A DNA stretch of 64,000 nucleotides from Novosphingobium subterraneum (GTDB taxonomy: Bacteria > Pseudomonadota > Alphaproteobacteria > Sphingomonadales > Sphingomonadaceae). The stretch lies in NCBI RefSeq assembly GCF_000807925.1, contig NZ_JRVC01000006.1:159946-223945 (forward strand), given 5' to 3'. The translations under genes were made by a program, and so were the position numbers. Within the stretch, counting starts at the first letter, position 1, and each line of letters begins with the position of its first letter. Below, piece after piece: positions 17,488 through 26,407 of the stretch. The notes beneath the pieces were generated by a model that worked only from the letters and a program-made list of their open reading frames with translations, ran no database searches and was not told the origin of the DNA.

Positions 17488-17693
17488 TTGACTCTTCCGC
17501 AGCGCACAATAAAGGCCCCATACCGATTTTTGCGCAGGCGGTGACGGACGGCAGCAAGGCCCGACGCACTGGCACGCAGACGGGGGGCAACCGACATGGC
17601 CCTTCGGCGATTGACCGGCACGCGGCATCGTTCGCGCACACCGGCCTTTTGTCGCGCCATGGCAGGAAGCTCACCGCCCATTGACGACAAAGT
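17488..17693 (+). promoter_or_regulatory. Leader region upstream of cell-wall hydrolase
   Basis: 206 bp with no gene. It begins with a -35-like TTGACT at 17488-17493, but a well-spaced -10 is not obvious. The remainder is GC-rich with several short complementary segments (for example CCGAC with GTCGG-like pairs near 17590) and no structure I recognise as a known riboswitch. Probably the promoter and 5' leader of the hydrolase gene. Confidence 0.35.
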
Positions 17694-18326
17694 ATGAGCA
17701 CGAAGTTCAAATACGCAGCCAGCTTCAGCATTGCTGCGACTTTCATCACAACGCTTCTCAGCACTGGCGGATCCCACGCCGCCGCTCAAAGCCTCAACAC
17801 CCCGGCCGCGATCACCGCGACCTTCATCTCCCAGCCCGTGGTTCAGCCCACCCCGATTCAAGCCGTTGCCACCGCAACGCCCGGAGCTGCCATCGAAGCT
17901 GAAGCCGCCGACGCGGATTCGCTTGCCGAGCTGGTCGAGGACACCCAGATTCCCGCCACGCTGTCGAACGAGCTCGAGTGCCTTGCCGGCGCCGTCTACT
18001 TCGAGGCCAAGAGCGAAACTCTTGCCGGACAGCTTGCCGTCGGTCGCGTGATCGTCGCTCGCGCCAATTCCGGGCGCTTTCCTTCGTCGTACTGCGGCGT
18101 GGTCTACCAGCCCTCGCAGTTTTCGTTCGTGCGCGGCCACGGCATGCCGGCAATCAACCGCGACAGCCGCGCCTGGCAGACGGCCGTGCGCATCGCCAAG
18201 ATCGCCGATGAAGGCCTGTGGAAGAGCCCGGTAGAGGGCGCAATGTTCTTCCACGCGGCGCACGTCTCACCGCGCTGGGGCAAGACCCGCATCGCGCGCG
18301 TCGACAGCCATATCTTCTATCGCTGA
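17694..18326 (+). CDS. Cell wall hydrolase (SleB-like, Hydrolase_2 family)
   Basis: Exported peptidoglycan-active enzyme, 210 residues. The N-terminus has a signal peptide (KFKYAASFSIAATFITTLL, cleavage probably after AAA near 31), then an Ala/Thr/Pro-rich linker to about residue 90. The catalytic domain begins LECLAGAVYFEAKSE, with the predicted catalytic Glu in the YFEAKSE segment, and continues through GRVIVARANSGRFPSSYCGVVYQ and a C-terminal FFHAAHVSPRW. This is the SleB-type domain common in alphaproteobacteria without sporulation. A strong terminator lies 26 bp downstream. Confidence 0.88.
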   Translation: MSTKFKYAASFSIAATFITTLLSTGGSHAAAQSLNTPAAITATFISQPVVQPTPIQAVATATPGAAIEAEAADADSLAELVEDTQIPATLSNELECLAGAVYFEAKSETLAGQLAVGRVIVARANSGRFPSSYCGVVYQPSQFSFVRGHGMPAINRDSRAWQTAVRIAKIADEGLWKSPVEGAMFFHAAHVSPRWGKTRIARVDSHIFYR

Positions 18327-18351
18327 TTTCAGCTGCCTTGGACGGCAATGA

Positions 18352-18389
18352 AAAGGGCCGGTCCCCGATGCGGGGCCGGCCCTTTCTTC
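18352..18389 (+). terminator. Rho-independent terminator of the cell-wall hydrolase gene
   Basis: Stem AAGGGCCGG-N-CCCC with GGGG-CCGGCCCTT around a short GATG-type loop, followed by TTTCTTCTT. One of the strongest hairpins in the window, placed 26 bp after the stop codon. Confidence 0.88.
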
Positions 18390-18394
18390 TTGGC

Positions 18395-18420
18395 GTCTCC
18401 CTCGCCGTGGCGAGGGAGAC
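18395..18420. repeat. Inverted repeat between two convergent genes
   Basis: Perfect 10-bp arms GTCTCCCTCG / CGAGGGAGAC with a 6-base spacer, immediately after the hydrolase terminator and 8 bp before the purH stop. It resembles the CCCCTCCC palindromic repeats in layout but not in exact sequence. It may act as the purH transcript end. Confidence 0.6.
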
Positions 18421-18428
18421 GTAATCAA

Positions 18429-20018
18429 TCAATGTCGGAAGTGGCGCATGCCCGTGAAGACCATGGCCAGGCCGGCCTCGTCGGCAGCCTTGATCACGTC
18501 TTCGTCGCGGATCGAGCCACCGGGCTGGATCACGCAGGTCGCGCCTGCTTCCACCGCCGCCATCAGGCCATCGGCAAACGGGAAGAACGCATCCGAAGCA
18601 ACGGCAGAGCCTACCGTGCGCGCTTCGGCAAAACCGTGGGTTTCAGCCGCTTCCTTGGCCTTGGCTGCCGCAATGCGCGAGCTGTCGCGGCGATTCATCT
18701 GGCCCGCACCGATACCGGCGGTGACGCCGTCCTTGGCATAGACGATCGCGTTTGACTTGACGTGCTTGGCCACGGTCCACGCGAACAGGGCGTCTTCCAG
18801 CTCCTGCTCGGTCGGGGCGCGCTTGGTCACGACCTTGAGGTCGGCCTTCTCGATCTTGCCGGCATCGCGATCCTGCACCAGCAGGCCGCCTGCGATCGGC
18901 ACCGTCGTCAGGCCCTTGCGATTGGCATCGGGCAGACTGTCGATCAGCAGCAGGCGCAGGTTCTTCTTGCGCGCAAAGGCTTCCTTGGCCGCATCGTCGG
19001 CGCCGGGCGCCACGACCACCTCGGTGAAGATTTCGCAAATCGCGTTCGCGGTCGGCCCGTCGAGCGGAACGTTGGTCGCGACGATGCCGCCGAATGCCGA
19101 AACCGAATCGCACTCCAGCGCGTCCTTCCACGCATCGAGCAGCGTTTCCGCCGTGGCGACGCCGCAGGGATTGGCGTGCTTGACGATGACCACGGTCGGC
19201 TTGGCGCCGGCGAACTCCGCCACCAGTTCCAGCGCGGCGTTGGCATCGTTGTAGTTGTTGTAGGACAGCTCCTTGCCCTGCACCTGGGTTGCCTGTGGCA
19301 GGCCGGTGACGGCAGGATTGCGCGGCACATAGAGCGCTGCGTCCTGGTGCGGATTCTCGCCATAGCGCAGCGTCGTCACGCGGGTGTGCGCGGTGGCGAG
19401 GACGGGCGGGAAGTGCTCGCCCTGGTCCACGGTGGCGAACCACTGCGAGATCGCCGAGTCATAGGCCGCCGTCGCCGCATAGGCCTTGGCCGCCATCTTG
19501 CGCCGGAAGGCCAGCGTCGTCGCGCCGCCGGTCTGCTCCAGCTCACCCAGGAACGTGGCGTAGTCCGCAGCGTCGGTCAGGATCGTCACGTAATCGTGGT
19601 TCTTGGCGGCAGAGCGCACCATCGAAGGTCCGCCGATGTCGATGTTCTCGATCACTTCGTCGCGCTCGGCACCCTTGGCCACGGTCGCCTCGAAGGGATA
19701 GAGGTTGACCACGACCAGATCGATCGCGCCGATCTGGTGTTCGGCCATGGCGGCGGCGTGTTCGGGATTGTCGCGCACGGCCAGAAGGCCACCGTGGATC
19801 GTCGGGTGCAGTGTCTTGACGCGGCCATCCATCATTTCTGGAAAGCCGGTGTGCTCCGACACGTCCTTCACGGTGAGGCCTGCATCGCGCAGCGCCTTGG
19901 CGGTGCCGCCGGTCGAAAGCAGCTCGACGCCGCGCGCTGCCAGCGCCTTGCCAAGATCCACAAGACCGGACTTGTCGGACACCGAAAGCAGCGCCCGCTT
20001 GATCGTAACCTCGCTCAC
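18429..20018 (-). CDS. purH: Bifunctional AICAR formyltransferase / IMP cyclohydrolase
   Basis: Catalyses the last two steps of IMP synthesis. 529 residues, the standard length. The IMP cyclohydrolase domain (1-200) contains [13 protein letters not shown] and [13 protein letters not shown], with [15 protein letters not shown] in the nucleotide site. The AICAR formyltransferase domain (205-529) contains the KHANPCGVA catalytic motif near 275. The start is GTG at 20016-20018, with AGGAA 8 bases upstream; an upstream in-frame ATG lacks homology and lies within the neighbouring gene. It ends the rpe / heparinase / purH run on the minus strand. Confidence 0.96.
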   Translation of the reverse strand: MSEVTIKRALLSVSDKSGLVDLGKALAARGVELLSTGGTAKALRDAGLTVKDVSEHTGFPEMMDGRVKTLHPTIHGGLLAVRDNPEHAAAMAEHQIGAIDLVVVNLYPFEATVAKGAERDEVIENIDIGGPSMVRSAAKNHDYVTILTDAADYATFLGELEQTGGATTLAFRRKMAAKAYAATAAYDSAISQWFATVDQGEHFPPVLATAHTRVTTLRYGENPHQDAALYVPRNPAVTGLPQATQVQGKELSYNNYNDANAALELVAEFAGAKPTVVIVKHANPCGVATAETLLDAWKDALECDSVSAFGGIVATNVPLDGPTANAICEIFTEVVVAPGADDAAKEAFARKKNLRLLLIDSLPDANRKGLTTVPIAGGLLVQDRDAGKIEKADLKVVTKRAPTEQELEDALFAWTVAKHVKSNAIVYAKDGVTAGIGAGQMNRRDSSRIAAAKAKEAAETHGFAEARTVGSAVASDAFFPFADGLMAAVEAGATCVIQPGGSIRDEDVIKAADEAGLAMVFTGMRHFRH

Positions 20019-20032
20019 GTGGGAATTCCTAT

Positions 20033-21922
20033 CTATCGCATCTTCTTCAGCAGCCAGGAGAAGCTCTCGCCGCTGCGGGGAACCTTGGCCGTCACGACCA
20101 ATTGCCGCGTGCCGATAGGCCTTCCGAGCCCGTCTGCCCAGAGGGATTCCTCTATTCCGACCGCATCGCGGCCAGAGCGGAACTGCCACAGGCTGCCATC
20201 TGGCAGCGACAGCGTCACGCCCTTGCCATCGGCGCTGGCGGCCAGTTCGATATGGGGCCCGAGATGAAAGCGCAGAGCAACGCCGATCATCCCGCGCTTG
20301 CCCTTGCGCCCCGACGGCACCAGCAGGTCTTCACCGCGCAGCTCGGTCCCGTCATCGCGCAGGATCAGGATGCGGCGGTGGGTCAGGCCGTAGCGGCTGA
20401 CGTAACCGTTGTGGCTCGCCTCGATCCGCGTCGCGCCGGGCCCTGCACCTTCGGCCGAAAGCGTGCGCCGATCGACTTCGACCTCGGACACGCCGGATCC
20501 CAGCTTGCCGTTGATCAGCACTGCGGTGGAATTGAAATCGTCGATCGTCAGCGTCGAATGCGCTGCCGTCGCGCGCAGGCCCTGTTCAAGCCGCAGCGGG
20601 ATCATGCCGCCGGCAAAGGCTGCACCACCGCAGTTTACGATCAGTCGCTCCGCCCCGTGGCTCAGCTCGAATGCCAGCGTCGAAGCACAGCCATCGCGCG
20701 TATGCCGCGCTACCGGCGGCGGCCCCGCATCGAACTGCAGCACCGCCTTGCCTGCCGTCGCGCGTTGGTAGCCCCACTGCCGCGCATCGCGCAGGGGCCG
20801 CGTGCGGACGCCGCTGGCGCGCACCAGCTCCTCGATCCGCTCGGCCGGGATCGCGCCCGCGCCCTGCCAGTTGCCAAGGCCGCCATCGCCGTGAAGCAGC
20901 GCCAGCAGGGGCGGCACCAGCAGCGTCAGCATCGTCTGGATCTGCGGTAGCGGTTCGGCCCGGATCGCCTCGTAGCAGGCGCGCAGGTCCACCAGCAGCT
21001 CGATCGCCTCGATCTGGCAGAGCGGGCTGCGCGACAGCACGCCGCCATCGTCACCCACCAGTTCGCCCAGCGCCTTGACCAGCCCGGCCTCGCCATAAAG
21101 GCGGCGCGGCTTGCCATCGGCCATGAGCAGACCGACCGCGACCAGCGCGCACCAGCCTGCCACTTCGGAAAGCCGGTCGTCAGCCTTGGTCACGCGGCGG
21201 TCGAGCCAGCGCGCCGTGTCCTCGATCGTGTGCAGCACCCGCGTCCGGAACGCGCGGTCCTGGCCCGAAAGGATCAGCGGCGCGTGGACCATCCAGTTCA
21301 GCAGGCGGTGGCCAACATTGCCCACGTCCCACGCCGGCGTGGGGTCCGGCTTGGGATTGGCGGCCAGCCAGGTCTGGAGAATACGCTCGGCCACTTGTGC
21401 GCATTGTGCCCGCGTGCCGCCCGATTCAAGATCGCGCAGCCAGCGGAAACCATGGACCATCCGCTCGAACGAGGGCGACAGGCGGGGCCCCGAAAAGGCC
21501 GTGTCGGCGATGGGTGACTTGTAGCCGTGGACAAGGAAATGCCCGGCGCGCAAGGCCTTGCCCGCTGCGGCATCGCCCGGCAGCGGCGGCGTGACCGTGG
21601 CCGTCAATCGCGTGCGGGCGCGCTTGCGGAAAGGATGGATCGCGCTGGCCGGAAGTCCCAGGCTGTAGGCGAACCGCACCAGCCTGTCGCCCGTGCCGAT
21701 GGCGGGAGGTGCGAAATCGGCAAGGGCAAGCGCGCGCCCCGGCTCGATCACCGCCGGGTCCGGGCGGTCGTCGTCAAGCGCCACGTAGCGGCTGCTTGCC
21801 TCGGGCGTCGGATCGGCCAGCGGTTCCTCCTTCGTCGCATCGAGCGGGATGGCGGGCGTGGGAGCAGAGCGGCCAGCACCTGCCGGGCGACTTCCAACAT
21901 CCGGGAAGCCGCGTGTCTCCAT
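20033..21922 (-). CDS. Heparinase II/III family protein
   Basis: A 629-residue protein with the two-part architecture of the family: an alpha-helical toroid domain (about 130-340, including a [14 protein letters not shown] segment seen as [12 protein letters not shown]) and a C-terminal beta-sandwich lyase domain (about 375-620) with [27 protein letters not shown] and the [10 protein letters not shown] segment that carries the family's conserved His. Many bacterial members degrade uronic-acid polysaccharides; members next to purH and rpe in alphaproteobacteria have no proven substrate. No clear signal peptide is visible. It lies 14 bp upstream of purH and 1 bp after rpe, so it is likely cotranscribed. 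Confidence 0.88.
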   Translation of the reverse strand: METRGFPDVGSRPAGAGRSAPTPAIPLDATKEEPLADPTPEASSRYVALDDDRPDPAVIEPGRALALADFAPPAIGTGDRLVRFAYSLGLPASAIHPFRKRARTRLTATVTPPLPGDAAAGKALRAGHFLVHGYKSPIADTAFSGPRLSPSFERMVHGFRWLRDLESGGTRAQCAQVAERILQTWLAANPKPDPTPAWDVGNVGHRLLNWMVHAPLILSGQDRAFRTRVLHTIEDTARWLDRRVTKADDRLSEVAGWCALVAVGLLMADGKPRRLYGEAGLVKALGELVGDDGGVLSRSPLCQIEAIELLVDLRACYEAIRAEPLPQIQTMLTLLVPPLLALLHGDGGLGNWQGAGAIPAERIEELVRASGVRTRPLRDARQWGYQRATAGKAVLQFDAGPPPVARHTRDGCASTLAFELSHGAERLIVNCGGAAFAGGMIPLRLEQGLRATAAHSTLTIDDFNSTAVLINGKLGSGVSEVEVDRRTLSAEGAGPGATRIEASHNGYVSRYGLTHRRILILRDDGTELRGEDLLVPSGRKGKRGMIGVALRFHLGPHIELAASADGKGVTLSLPDGSLWQFRSGRDAVGIEESLWADGLGRPIGTRQLVVTAKVPRSGESFSWLLKKMR

Positions 21923-21923
21923 G

Positions 21924-22598
21924 TCAGGCGGCCTCGCCCTGCCCGAGGGCCTTCAGGGCGGCGATGTTGGCCGCATACTGCGAAGGGCCGCCCTTGAACG
22001 TGGCGGTCCCGGCGACCAGCACGTCGGCCCCGGCTTCGACGCAGGAGCGGATCGTGCGGGTGTCGACCCCGCCGTCGACCTCGAGGTGGATGTCACGGCC
22101 CGACTTGTCGATCATTTTCCTCACCGCCTCGATCTTGCGAAGCTGGCTGGAAATGAAGCTCTGCCCGCCAAACCCGGGGTTCACGCTCATGATCAGGACC
22201 AGATCGACGTCATCGATAAGGAAATCGAGCATCTTCGCCGGGGTTCCGGGGTTGAGCGAAACGCCCGCCTTCTTGCCAAGGCCCTTGATCGCCTGAACCG
22301 TGCGATGAATGTGCGGGCCTGCTTCGGGATGAACCGTGATGATGTCCGCCCCGGCATCGGCAAATGCCTGAAGGTAGGAATCGACCGGCGAGATCATCAG
22401 GTGCACGTCAAACGGCTTGGTCGTGTGCGGGCGCAGCGCCTTTACCACCATCGGTCCGATCGTGATGTTGGGCACGAAGTGGCCGTCCATCACGTCGACG
22501 TGGATCCAGTCTGCCCCGGCTGCATCGATTGCGCGCACTTCCTCGCCCAGCTTGGCGAAATCTGCGGAAAGGATCGACGGCGAAATCAGCGGGGTCAT
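21924..22598 (-). CDS. rpe: Ribulose-phosphate 3-epimerase
   Basis: Interconverts ribulose-5-phosphate and xylulose-5-phosphate. 224 residues of a TIM barrel: [16 protein letters not shown] at the start, [19 protein letters not shown] with metal-binding His/Asp near residues 35-40, a VHLMI strand, and [10 protein letters not shown] near 145 and EVDGG near 175 with further ligands. Start ATG at 22596-22598 has AGGAAG 8 bases upstream. The stop is one base from the heparinase ATG. Upstream is a 342-bp non-coding region containing a perfect DnaA-box match. Confidence 0.96.
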   Translation of the reverse strand: MTPLISPSILSADFAKLGEEVRAIDAAGADWIHVDVMDGHFVPNITIGPMVVKALRPHTTKPFDVHLMISPVDSYLQAFADAGADIITVHPEAGPHIHRTVQAIKGLGKKAGVSLNPGTPAKMLDFLIDDVDLVLIMSVNPGFGGQSFISSQLRKIEAVRKMIDKSGRDIHLEVDGGVDTRTIRSCVEAGADVLVAGTATFKGGPSQYAANIAALKALGQGEAA

Positions 22599-22940
22599 CT
22601 GGTCATCTTCCTGCGTCGGGTGGCAGGCAGATTGGTAAACGCTCATGCGCTCAGGCATAGCCACCCCATCCCTTGCGCTTACCTTTCGCGAATCGGCGGA
22701 ACAAGCACTATCGGCCTCATTATCCACACGGAATGTCCCGCTTTGGAGGCGGTTGATGGGATGAACGGCGGGCGAGCCAAGGGGTCAGCCACTATTCACG
22801 GCACGAATCTTACTTAACGAACCAGCCAACCGCCGTTATTGGAATCGGCGGGGAAGAAACGAGGCGCTGCGAGAGCTTTCATTGGAAGCGCGTGGATCAA
22901 GCGGTTGCCGCAGGAAACATCGAAATCGGGGCTTTTTGAT
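22599..22940. promoter_or_regulatory. Divergent intergenic region with a consensus DnaA box
   Basis: 342 bp between rpe and the DUF2141 gene with no supported gene. TTATCCACA at 22720-22728 is a perfect match to the DnaA-box consensus, the only one I found in non-coding DNA of this window. A short AT-rich stretch (CTTACTTAACGAA near 22808) lies between the box and the DUF2141 start. Both divergent promoters should be here. Confidence 0.5.
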
Positions 22941-23438
22941 ATGACCAAGCCGAGACGGCTGCGCGCTGCGGCCGCTTTGACTGCCACTGCACTCGCCGCC
23001 ACTGCAATGGGTGGAAGCACTGCTGCCAGTGCGGCTGGCCCGAACTGTGCAGGGCCGGTGAGCGACACCTGGATCAACGTCACGATCGACGGCGTGCGCA
23101 ACGGCAATGGACTGATGGCGGTGACCCTCTATGCCGACGAGCCGCGCAAGTTCCTCGTCAAGAAGGGCTCGATGTACGTCGGCCGCGTTGATGCCACGGC
23201 GCCCGAAACGCGCATGTGCCTTTATGTGCCCAAGCCCGGCGTCTATGCGCTCGCCGTCTATCACGACGAGGATGCGAGCCGTAACATCAAGCGCAGCGGG
23301 GTTCTCGGCCTGCCCGAGGAAGGCTTCGGCTTTTCCAACAATCCGCCGACGATCGCAAGCATTCCCTCGTTCCGCTCGGTCCGCCTGAACATCTCGAAGT
23401 CGGGCCTGTCGACCCGGATTCATCTTAAGTATCCGTGA
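22941..23438 (+). CDS. DUF2141 domain-containing exported protein
   Basis: A 165-residue secreted protein. The N-terminus (MTKPRRLRAAAALTATALAA) is a signal peptide with probable cleavage after ASAA near residue 32. The mature part is the small beta-rich DUF2141 domain: INVTIDGVRNGNGLMAVTLY, a central FLVKKGSMYVG strand, LYVPKPGVYALAVYHDED and a GVLGLPEEGFGFSNNP turn, which is diagnostic for the family. Function is unknown; two cysteines could form a disulfide. The ATG at 22941 follows a signal-free upstream extension that was rejected. A palindromic repeat lies 14 bp downstream. Confidence 0.87.
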   Translation: MTKPRRLRAAAALTATALAATAMGGSTAASAAGPNCAGPVSDTWINVTIDGVRNGNGLMAVTLYADEPRKFLVKKGSMYVGRVDATAPETRMCLYVPKPGVYALAVYHDEDASRNIKRSGVLGLPEEGFGFSNNPPTIASIPSFRSVRLNISKSGLSTRIHLKYP

Positions 23439-23451
23439 ACGCTTGCCTCCT

Positions 23452-23484
23452 CCCCTCCCGCAGGCGGGAGGGGTTGGGGGTGGG
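23452..23484. repeat. Palindromic intergenic repeat (CCCCTCCC family)
   Basis: Perfect arms CCCCTCCCGC / GCGGGAGGGG with a 2-base centre (23452-23473), followed by TTGGGGGTGGG. The same flank occurs in reverse beside the copy at 63859, so the unit is about 33 bp long with a defined orientation. It lies between two convergent genes. Confidence 0.8.
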
Positions 23485-23495
23485 AAGCTGGTGTA

Positions 23496-24254
23496 TTACT
23501 CGCCCGCAGGCACGCCGATATCCGCGAAAGTGCGCGCCAGGTGCCATGGCGCCAGTTCCTCGGCCAGCGCATGGGCGCGCGGATCGTCGACGTCCATCCA
23601 CCACGCATCGTCGATGTCCATGGTGCCCGCGCGTCCTGCATCGGCGAGCCGTTGCATGCCGTCCGAAAGGCTGCCGGGCTTGCCTTCGGCAATCGCCTCG
23701 TGGATCGCCCTGGCCAGGTCCGGGGTGGCCAGAAATGCCCCGCAATCGACCGCATCATAGGGTGCGATGGTCTTGCCGATAGCGGTAATCATGCCGTCGT
23801 CATCCATCTTGACCCAAGTCGCGTCCTCGGGATCGACCAGCGGGTTGTCGATGCGGCGGTCAACCGCCAGCGTCACGGCGCAGTCCGGCCGGTGTTCGTG
23901 GATCAGCCGCTCCAGAATGTCGGCATCGAACATGTGGTCGGCCATCATCAGCAGATAGTTGCCGTCGCAGCGCGTGGCCCCGGCCATGACCGAATGGCCG
24001 TTGGGCGTGGACCAGTTGGTCAGTCGCACCGGCACGATCTCGATGCCGGCGCGCATCGAAAGGTCGGCAAGAAAACCTTCCAGAAGGTCGGCCTGATGGC
24101 CCGTAACCACGACGACGCGCGTAACGCCGGCCTGCATGGCCTGCCGCACGCCGATTTCGATCAGCGGCACGCCTGCAACCGGGGTCATCGGCTTCGACGG
24201 GGAAAGCTCGGCAAGGCGGCTGCCAAAACCGGCAGCGATGATCAGCGCATCCAT
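23496..24254 (-). CDS. Nucleotidyltransferase, CTP:inositol-1-phosphate cytidylyltransferase-like (copy A)
   Basis: A 252-residue NTP-transferase fold. The N-terminal IIAAGFGSRL loop and the downstream PSKPMTPV lysine bind the nucleotide, and TPNGHSVMAGA followed by LLMMADHMF matches the pattern of IPCT enzymes, where ADH-type motifs replace the common DxD. Substrate CTP plus inositol phosphate is inferred from this pattern and from the neighbouring inositol-phosphate synthase gene. It could instead be a choline-phosphate or sugar-phosphate cytidylyltransferase. Start ATG at 24252-24254 begins the domain. It lies downstream of the ino1 terminator, on the same strand, and its own promoter would have to be in the 92-bp gap. 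Confidence 0.75.
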   Translation of the reverse strand: MDALIIAAGFGSRLAELSPSKPMTPVAGVPLIEIGVRQAMQAGVTRVVVVTGHQADLLEGFLADLSMRAGIEIVPVRLTNWSTPNGHSVMAGATRCDGNYLLMMADHMFDADILERLIHEHRPDCAVTLAVDRRIDNPLVDPEDATWVKMDDDGMITAIGKTIAPYDAVDCGAFLATPDLARAIHEAIAEGKPGSLSDGMQRLADAGRAGTMDIDDAWWMDVDDPRAHALAEELAPWHLARTFADIGVPAGE

Positions 24255-24287
24255 GGTCGCTTCGGGTAAAGGTTTAGGAGCCAAATG

Positions 24288-24323
24288 AAAAGGCCGACCA
24301 GACGAAACGTCGGGCCGGCCTTT
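24288..24323 (-). terminator. Terminator of the inositol-phosphate synthase gene
   Basis: AAAGGCC (24289-24295) pairs with GGCCTTT (24317-24323), with an inner GACG-AAA-CGTC stem. On the minus strand it is followed by TTTTCATTT. It begins about 24 bp past the synthase stop codon and separates it from nucleotidyltransferase A. Confidence 0.75.
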
Positions 24324-24346
24324 CAATCCGTCAGGGAAGCTGTCGC

Positions 24347-25447
24347 TTATTCAGCGGCCAGCTTCTCCACCGAAGCGTATTCGTCGACCATCTGGGCGGC
24401 GACGTCGTCGTTGAACTGCTGCGGCGGGTGCTTGCAGAAGTAGGCCGACGGGCCGATCAGCGCACCACCTTCGCCACGGTCGAGCGCGACCTTGCAGCAG
24501 CGGATCGCGTCCATCACGCAAGCAGCCGAGTTCGGGCTGTCTTCAACCGACAGGCGCAGTTCCAGGTTCATCGGAACGTTGCCCCACTGCTGGCCTTCCA
24601 TGCGGATGAAGCACAGCTTGTTGTCCTTCTGCCAGGGAACATAGTCCGAAGGACCGACGTGGATGTTCTCGTCCTCGAGACGCGTGGCGAGCATTGCCTG
24701 CACGGCCTCGGTCTTCGATTCCTTCTTGCTGCCCAGACGCTGGCGGTCGAGCATGTTCATGAAGTCGGTGTTGCCACCGGTGTTGAGCTGGTAGGTGCGC
24801 TCGACGTTCACGCCGCGAGCAGCGAACAGGCTGGAAAGCACGCGGTGAACGATCGTTGCGCCGACCTGTGCCTTGATGTCGTCGCCGACGATGGGGATGC
24901 GCTTCTCGCGGAACTTCGCTTCCCACTCCGGGGTCGAAGCGATGAACACGGGCATGCAGTTGACGACGGCGACGCCGGCTTCAAGCGCGCATTCCATGTA
25001 GAATTCGGTCGCTTCCTGCGAACCGACGGGGAGGAAGTTCAGGAGGACTTCAGCGCCCGATTCCTTGAGAGCCTTGACGATGTCGGCCTGGGTGGCTTCG
25101 GGCTGGTCGGCCACGATGAAGCCCTTTTCGCCGACCGAGGTCATGTGCGCGGCAACGCCGTCCGACACGCGGCCCATGATCACCTTGCCGCCGGTCATCG
25201 GGACATTGGGCTGGAACACGGTGGTGTTGTTCGGCGCGGCGAAGATCGCCTCGGCGATGTCCTTGCCAACCTTGCGCGCATCGACGTCGACGCCGAGCAC
25301 GAAATCGACGTCACCGGCGCCATAGCCGCCAATGCGGTCGTGGATGAGGCCCTGCGACGAATTGTTGTTGCGATAGTAGGCTACACCCTGCACCAGCGAG
25401 CTAGCGCAGTTGCCCACGCCGATCACGGCGACCTTGATTGGCTTCAT
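24347..25447 (-). CDS. ino1: myo-Inositol-1-phosphate synthase
   Basis: Converts glucose-6-phosphate to inositol-1(3)-phosphate through an NAD-dependent aldol cyclisation. 366 residues, the short prokaryotic form. Motifs: VIGVGNCASSLVQGV for NAD at residues 8-22, a NFLPVGSQEAT segment, a MPVFIAS segment near 165, and NTGGNTDFMNML followed by KKESKTEAV (about 223-245) with the catalytic lysines. Start ATG at 25445-25447. The first committed enzyme of the inositol module at 23496-30980, terminated by its own hairpin, with a shared palindromic element 164-190 bp upstream. Confidence 0.95.
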   Translation of the reverse strand: MKPIKVAVIGVGNCASSLVQGVAYYRNNNSSQGLIHDRIGGYGAGDVDFVLGVDVDARKVGKDIAEAIFAAPNNTTVFQPNVPMTGGKVIMGRVSDGVAAHMTSVGEKGFIVADQPEATQADIVKALKESGAEVLLNFLPVGSQEATEFYMECALEAGVAVVNCMPVFIASTPEWEAKFREKRIPIVGDDIKAQVGATIVHRVLSSLFAARGVNVERTYQLNTGGNTDFMNMLDRQRLGSKKESKTEAVQAMLATRLEDENIHVGPSDYVPWQKDNKLCFIRMEGQQWGNVPMNLELRLSVEDSPNSAACVMDAIRCCKVALDRGEGGALIGPSAYFCKHPPQQFNDDVAAQMVDEYASVEKLAAE

Positions 25448-25723
25448 GAATAACGATCCCTTCAGACAGGCGCCCTGCGGCGGCTGTAATCAAACTGCCT
25501 CAAAATACCGAAATGCCATCGAATGCAAGCCGAATCCTCAGTCCGTCAAGACGAAGCGGGGAACCGCCGGTCATGGCAGACCTTGCAATCCCCACTCCCT
25601 GCTCGCAATCGTGCCGCCTGCGCTGCACCAAAGGGTGGGCGCGCAAGCCACAGCAATTTCCGATGGGACCGCGCCCTTAACGGAAAAAAGCTGCCAGCGA
25701 TAGCCCGTTTCGCCAGAAGCCCT
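25448..25723. promoter_or_regulatory. Upstream region of ino1 with a shared palindromic element
   Basis: 276 bp with no supported gene. At 25611-25637 it contains GTGCCGC, a 7-base gap, then GCACCAAAGGGTG. The same arrangement with a 6-base gap occurs at 27211-27236 upstream of the nucleotidyltransferase B gene, in the same orientation relative to its gene. The GCACC-AAAG-GGTG core is an inverted repeat of the kind bound by dimeric repressors. Confidence 0.5.
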
Positions 25724-26407
25724 TCACAAGCTGGTCACAGCGTCGGCAACCGTTGCAATATGGTCACCGAGATCGGCCAGGTTCATCAGGGTCCGGGTGC
25801 CCGGAACCGCCCGTTCGAAATCTTCCGGACCAAAGGCATCGGTCAGAAGAGCACGAAAACGCACCCGTGCGGCGGCCGCGATGTGGGCGTCGTTCGGTGA
25901 ATCTCCGGTGAACAGGAAGGCGGAGCGGTCGATTCCGAACCGCTCCTCGATCGCTCCGAAGTGCGGTTCGCCCTTGGCAAAGCCGGGATCATCCATTGAC
26001 GGGGCGCGATAGCCCAAAGCGCAATCGACCGGCCAATCGCTCGCCAGACGCTCGACATATTGCTCGAGGTTGTTCGAGGAGATGACCACGAGAAGGCCGG
26101 AATCGCGCCACCGCTGCAGCAGCGCGGCCGTGTCGGGGGCAATGGCAATCCCGGTAAGGTAGCCGTCCTTCCAGTCCTCGAAGCGCTGCGCAACCGGATC
26201 GGTGTCCTGCCCGGGGTAAAGCTGGCGCAACTGCTTTTCGAATGGCAGGCCCGAGGTTGCGAAGTAGGAGCGGCGGGCCAGCGCAAACGGCGTGCCGAAT
26301 GATTCTTCCATCAATTGCGCCGCACGGTCGGCGTAGTCCTCCATCGTCGGCACCAGCGTACCGTCGAGGTCGAACACCAGAACGCGGACATTCTGCTCCT
26401 GGCTCAC
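25724..26407 (-). CDS. HAD-superfamily phosphatase
   Basis: A 227-residue haloacid-dehalogenase hydrolase. Motif I is FDLDGTLVPT at about residues 12-21 with the nucleophilic Asp, motif II is VVISSNN near 106, and motif IV is LFTGDSPNDAHIAAAA near 172-187 with the metal-binding Asp pair. An alpha-helical cap sits between motifs I and II, as in subclass I. Start GTG at 26407 overlaps the stop of nucleotidyltransferase B (GTGA, 4 bp), so translation is coupled. In this context it may dephosphorylate an inositol-phosphate intermediate, as the phosphatases of bacterial inositol-lipid clusters do; that is inference. Confidence 0.85.
   Translation of the reverse strand: MSQEQNVRVLVFDLDGTLVPTMEDYADRAAQLMEESFGTPFALARRSYFATSGLPFEKQLRQLYPGQDTDPVAQRFEDWKDGYLTGIAIAPDTAALLQRWRDSGLLVVISSNNLEQYVERLASDWPVDCALGYRAPSMDDPGFAKGEPHFGAIEERFGIDRSAFLFTGDSPNDAHIAAAARVRFRALLTDAFGPEDFERAVPGTRTLMNLADLGDHIATVADAVTSL

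Noticed and set aside
18762..20267. A 501-codon rightward open frame opposite purH and the start of the heparinase gene
   Set aside because: Antisense to well-conserved genes and rich in Arg/His/Gly without any recognisable fold.
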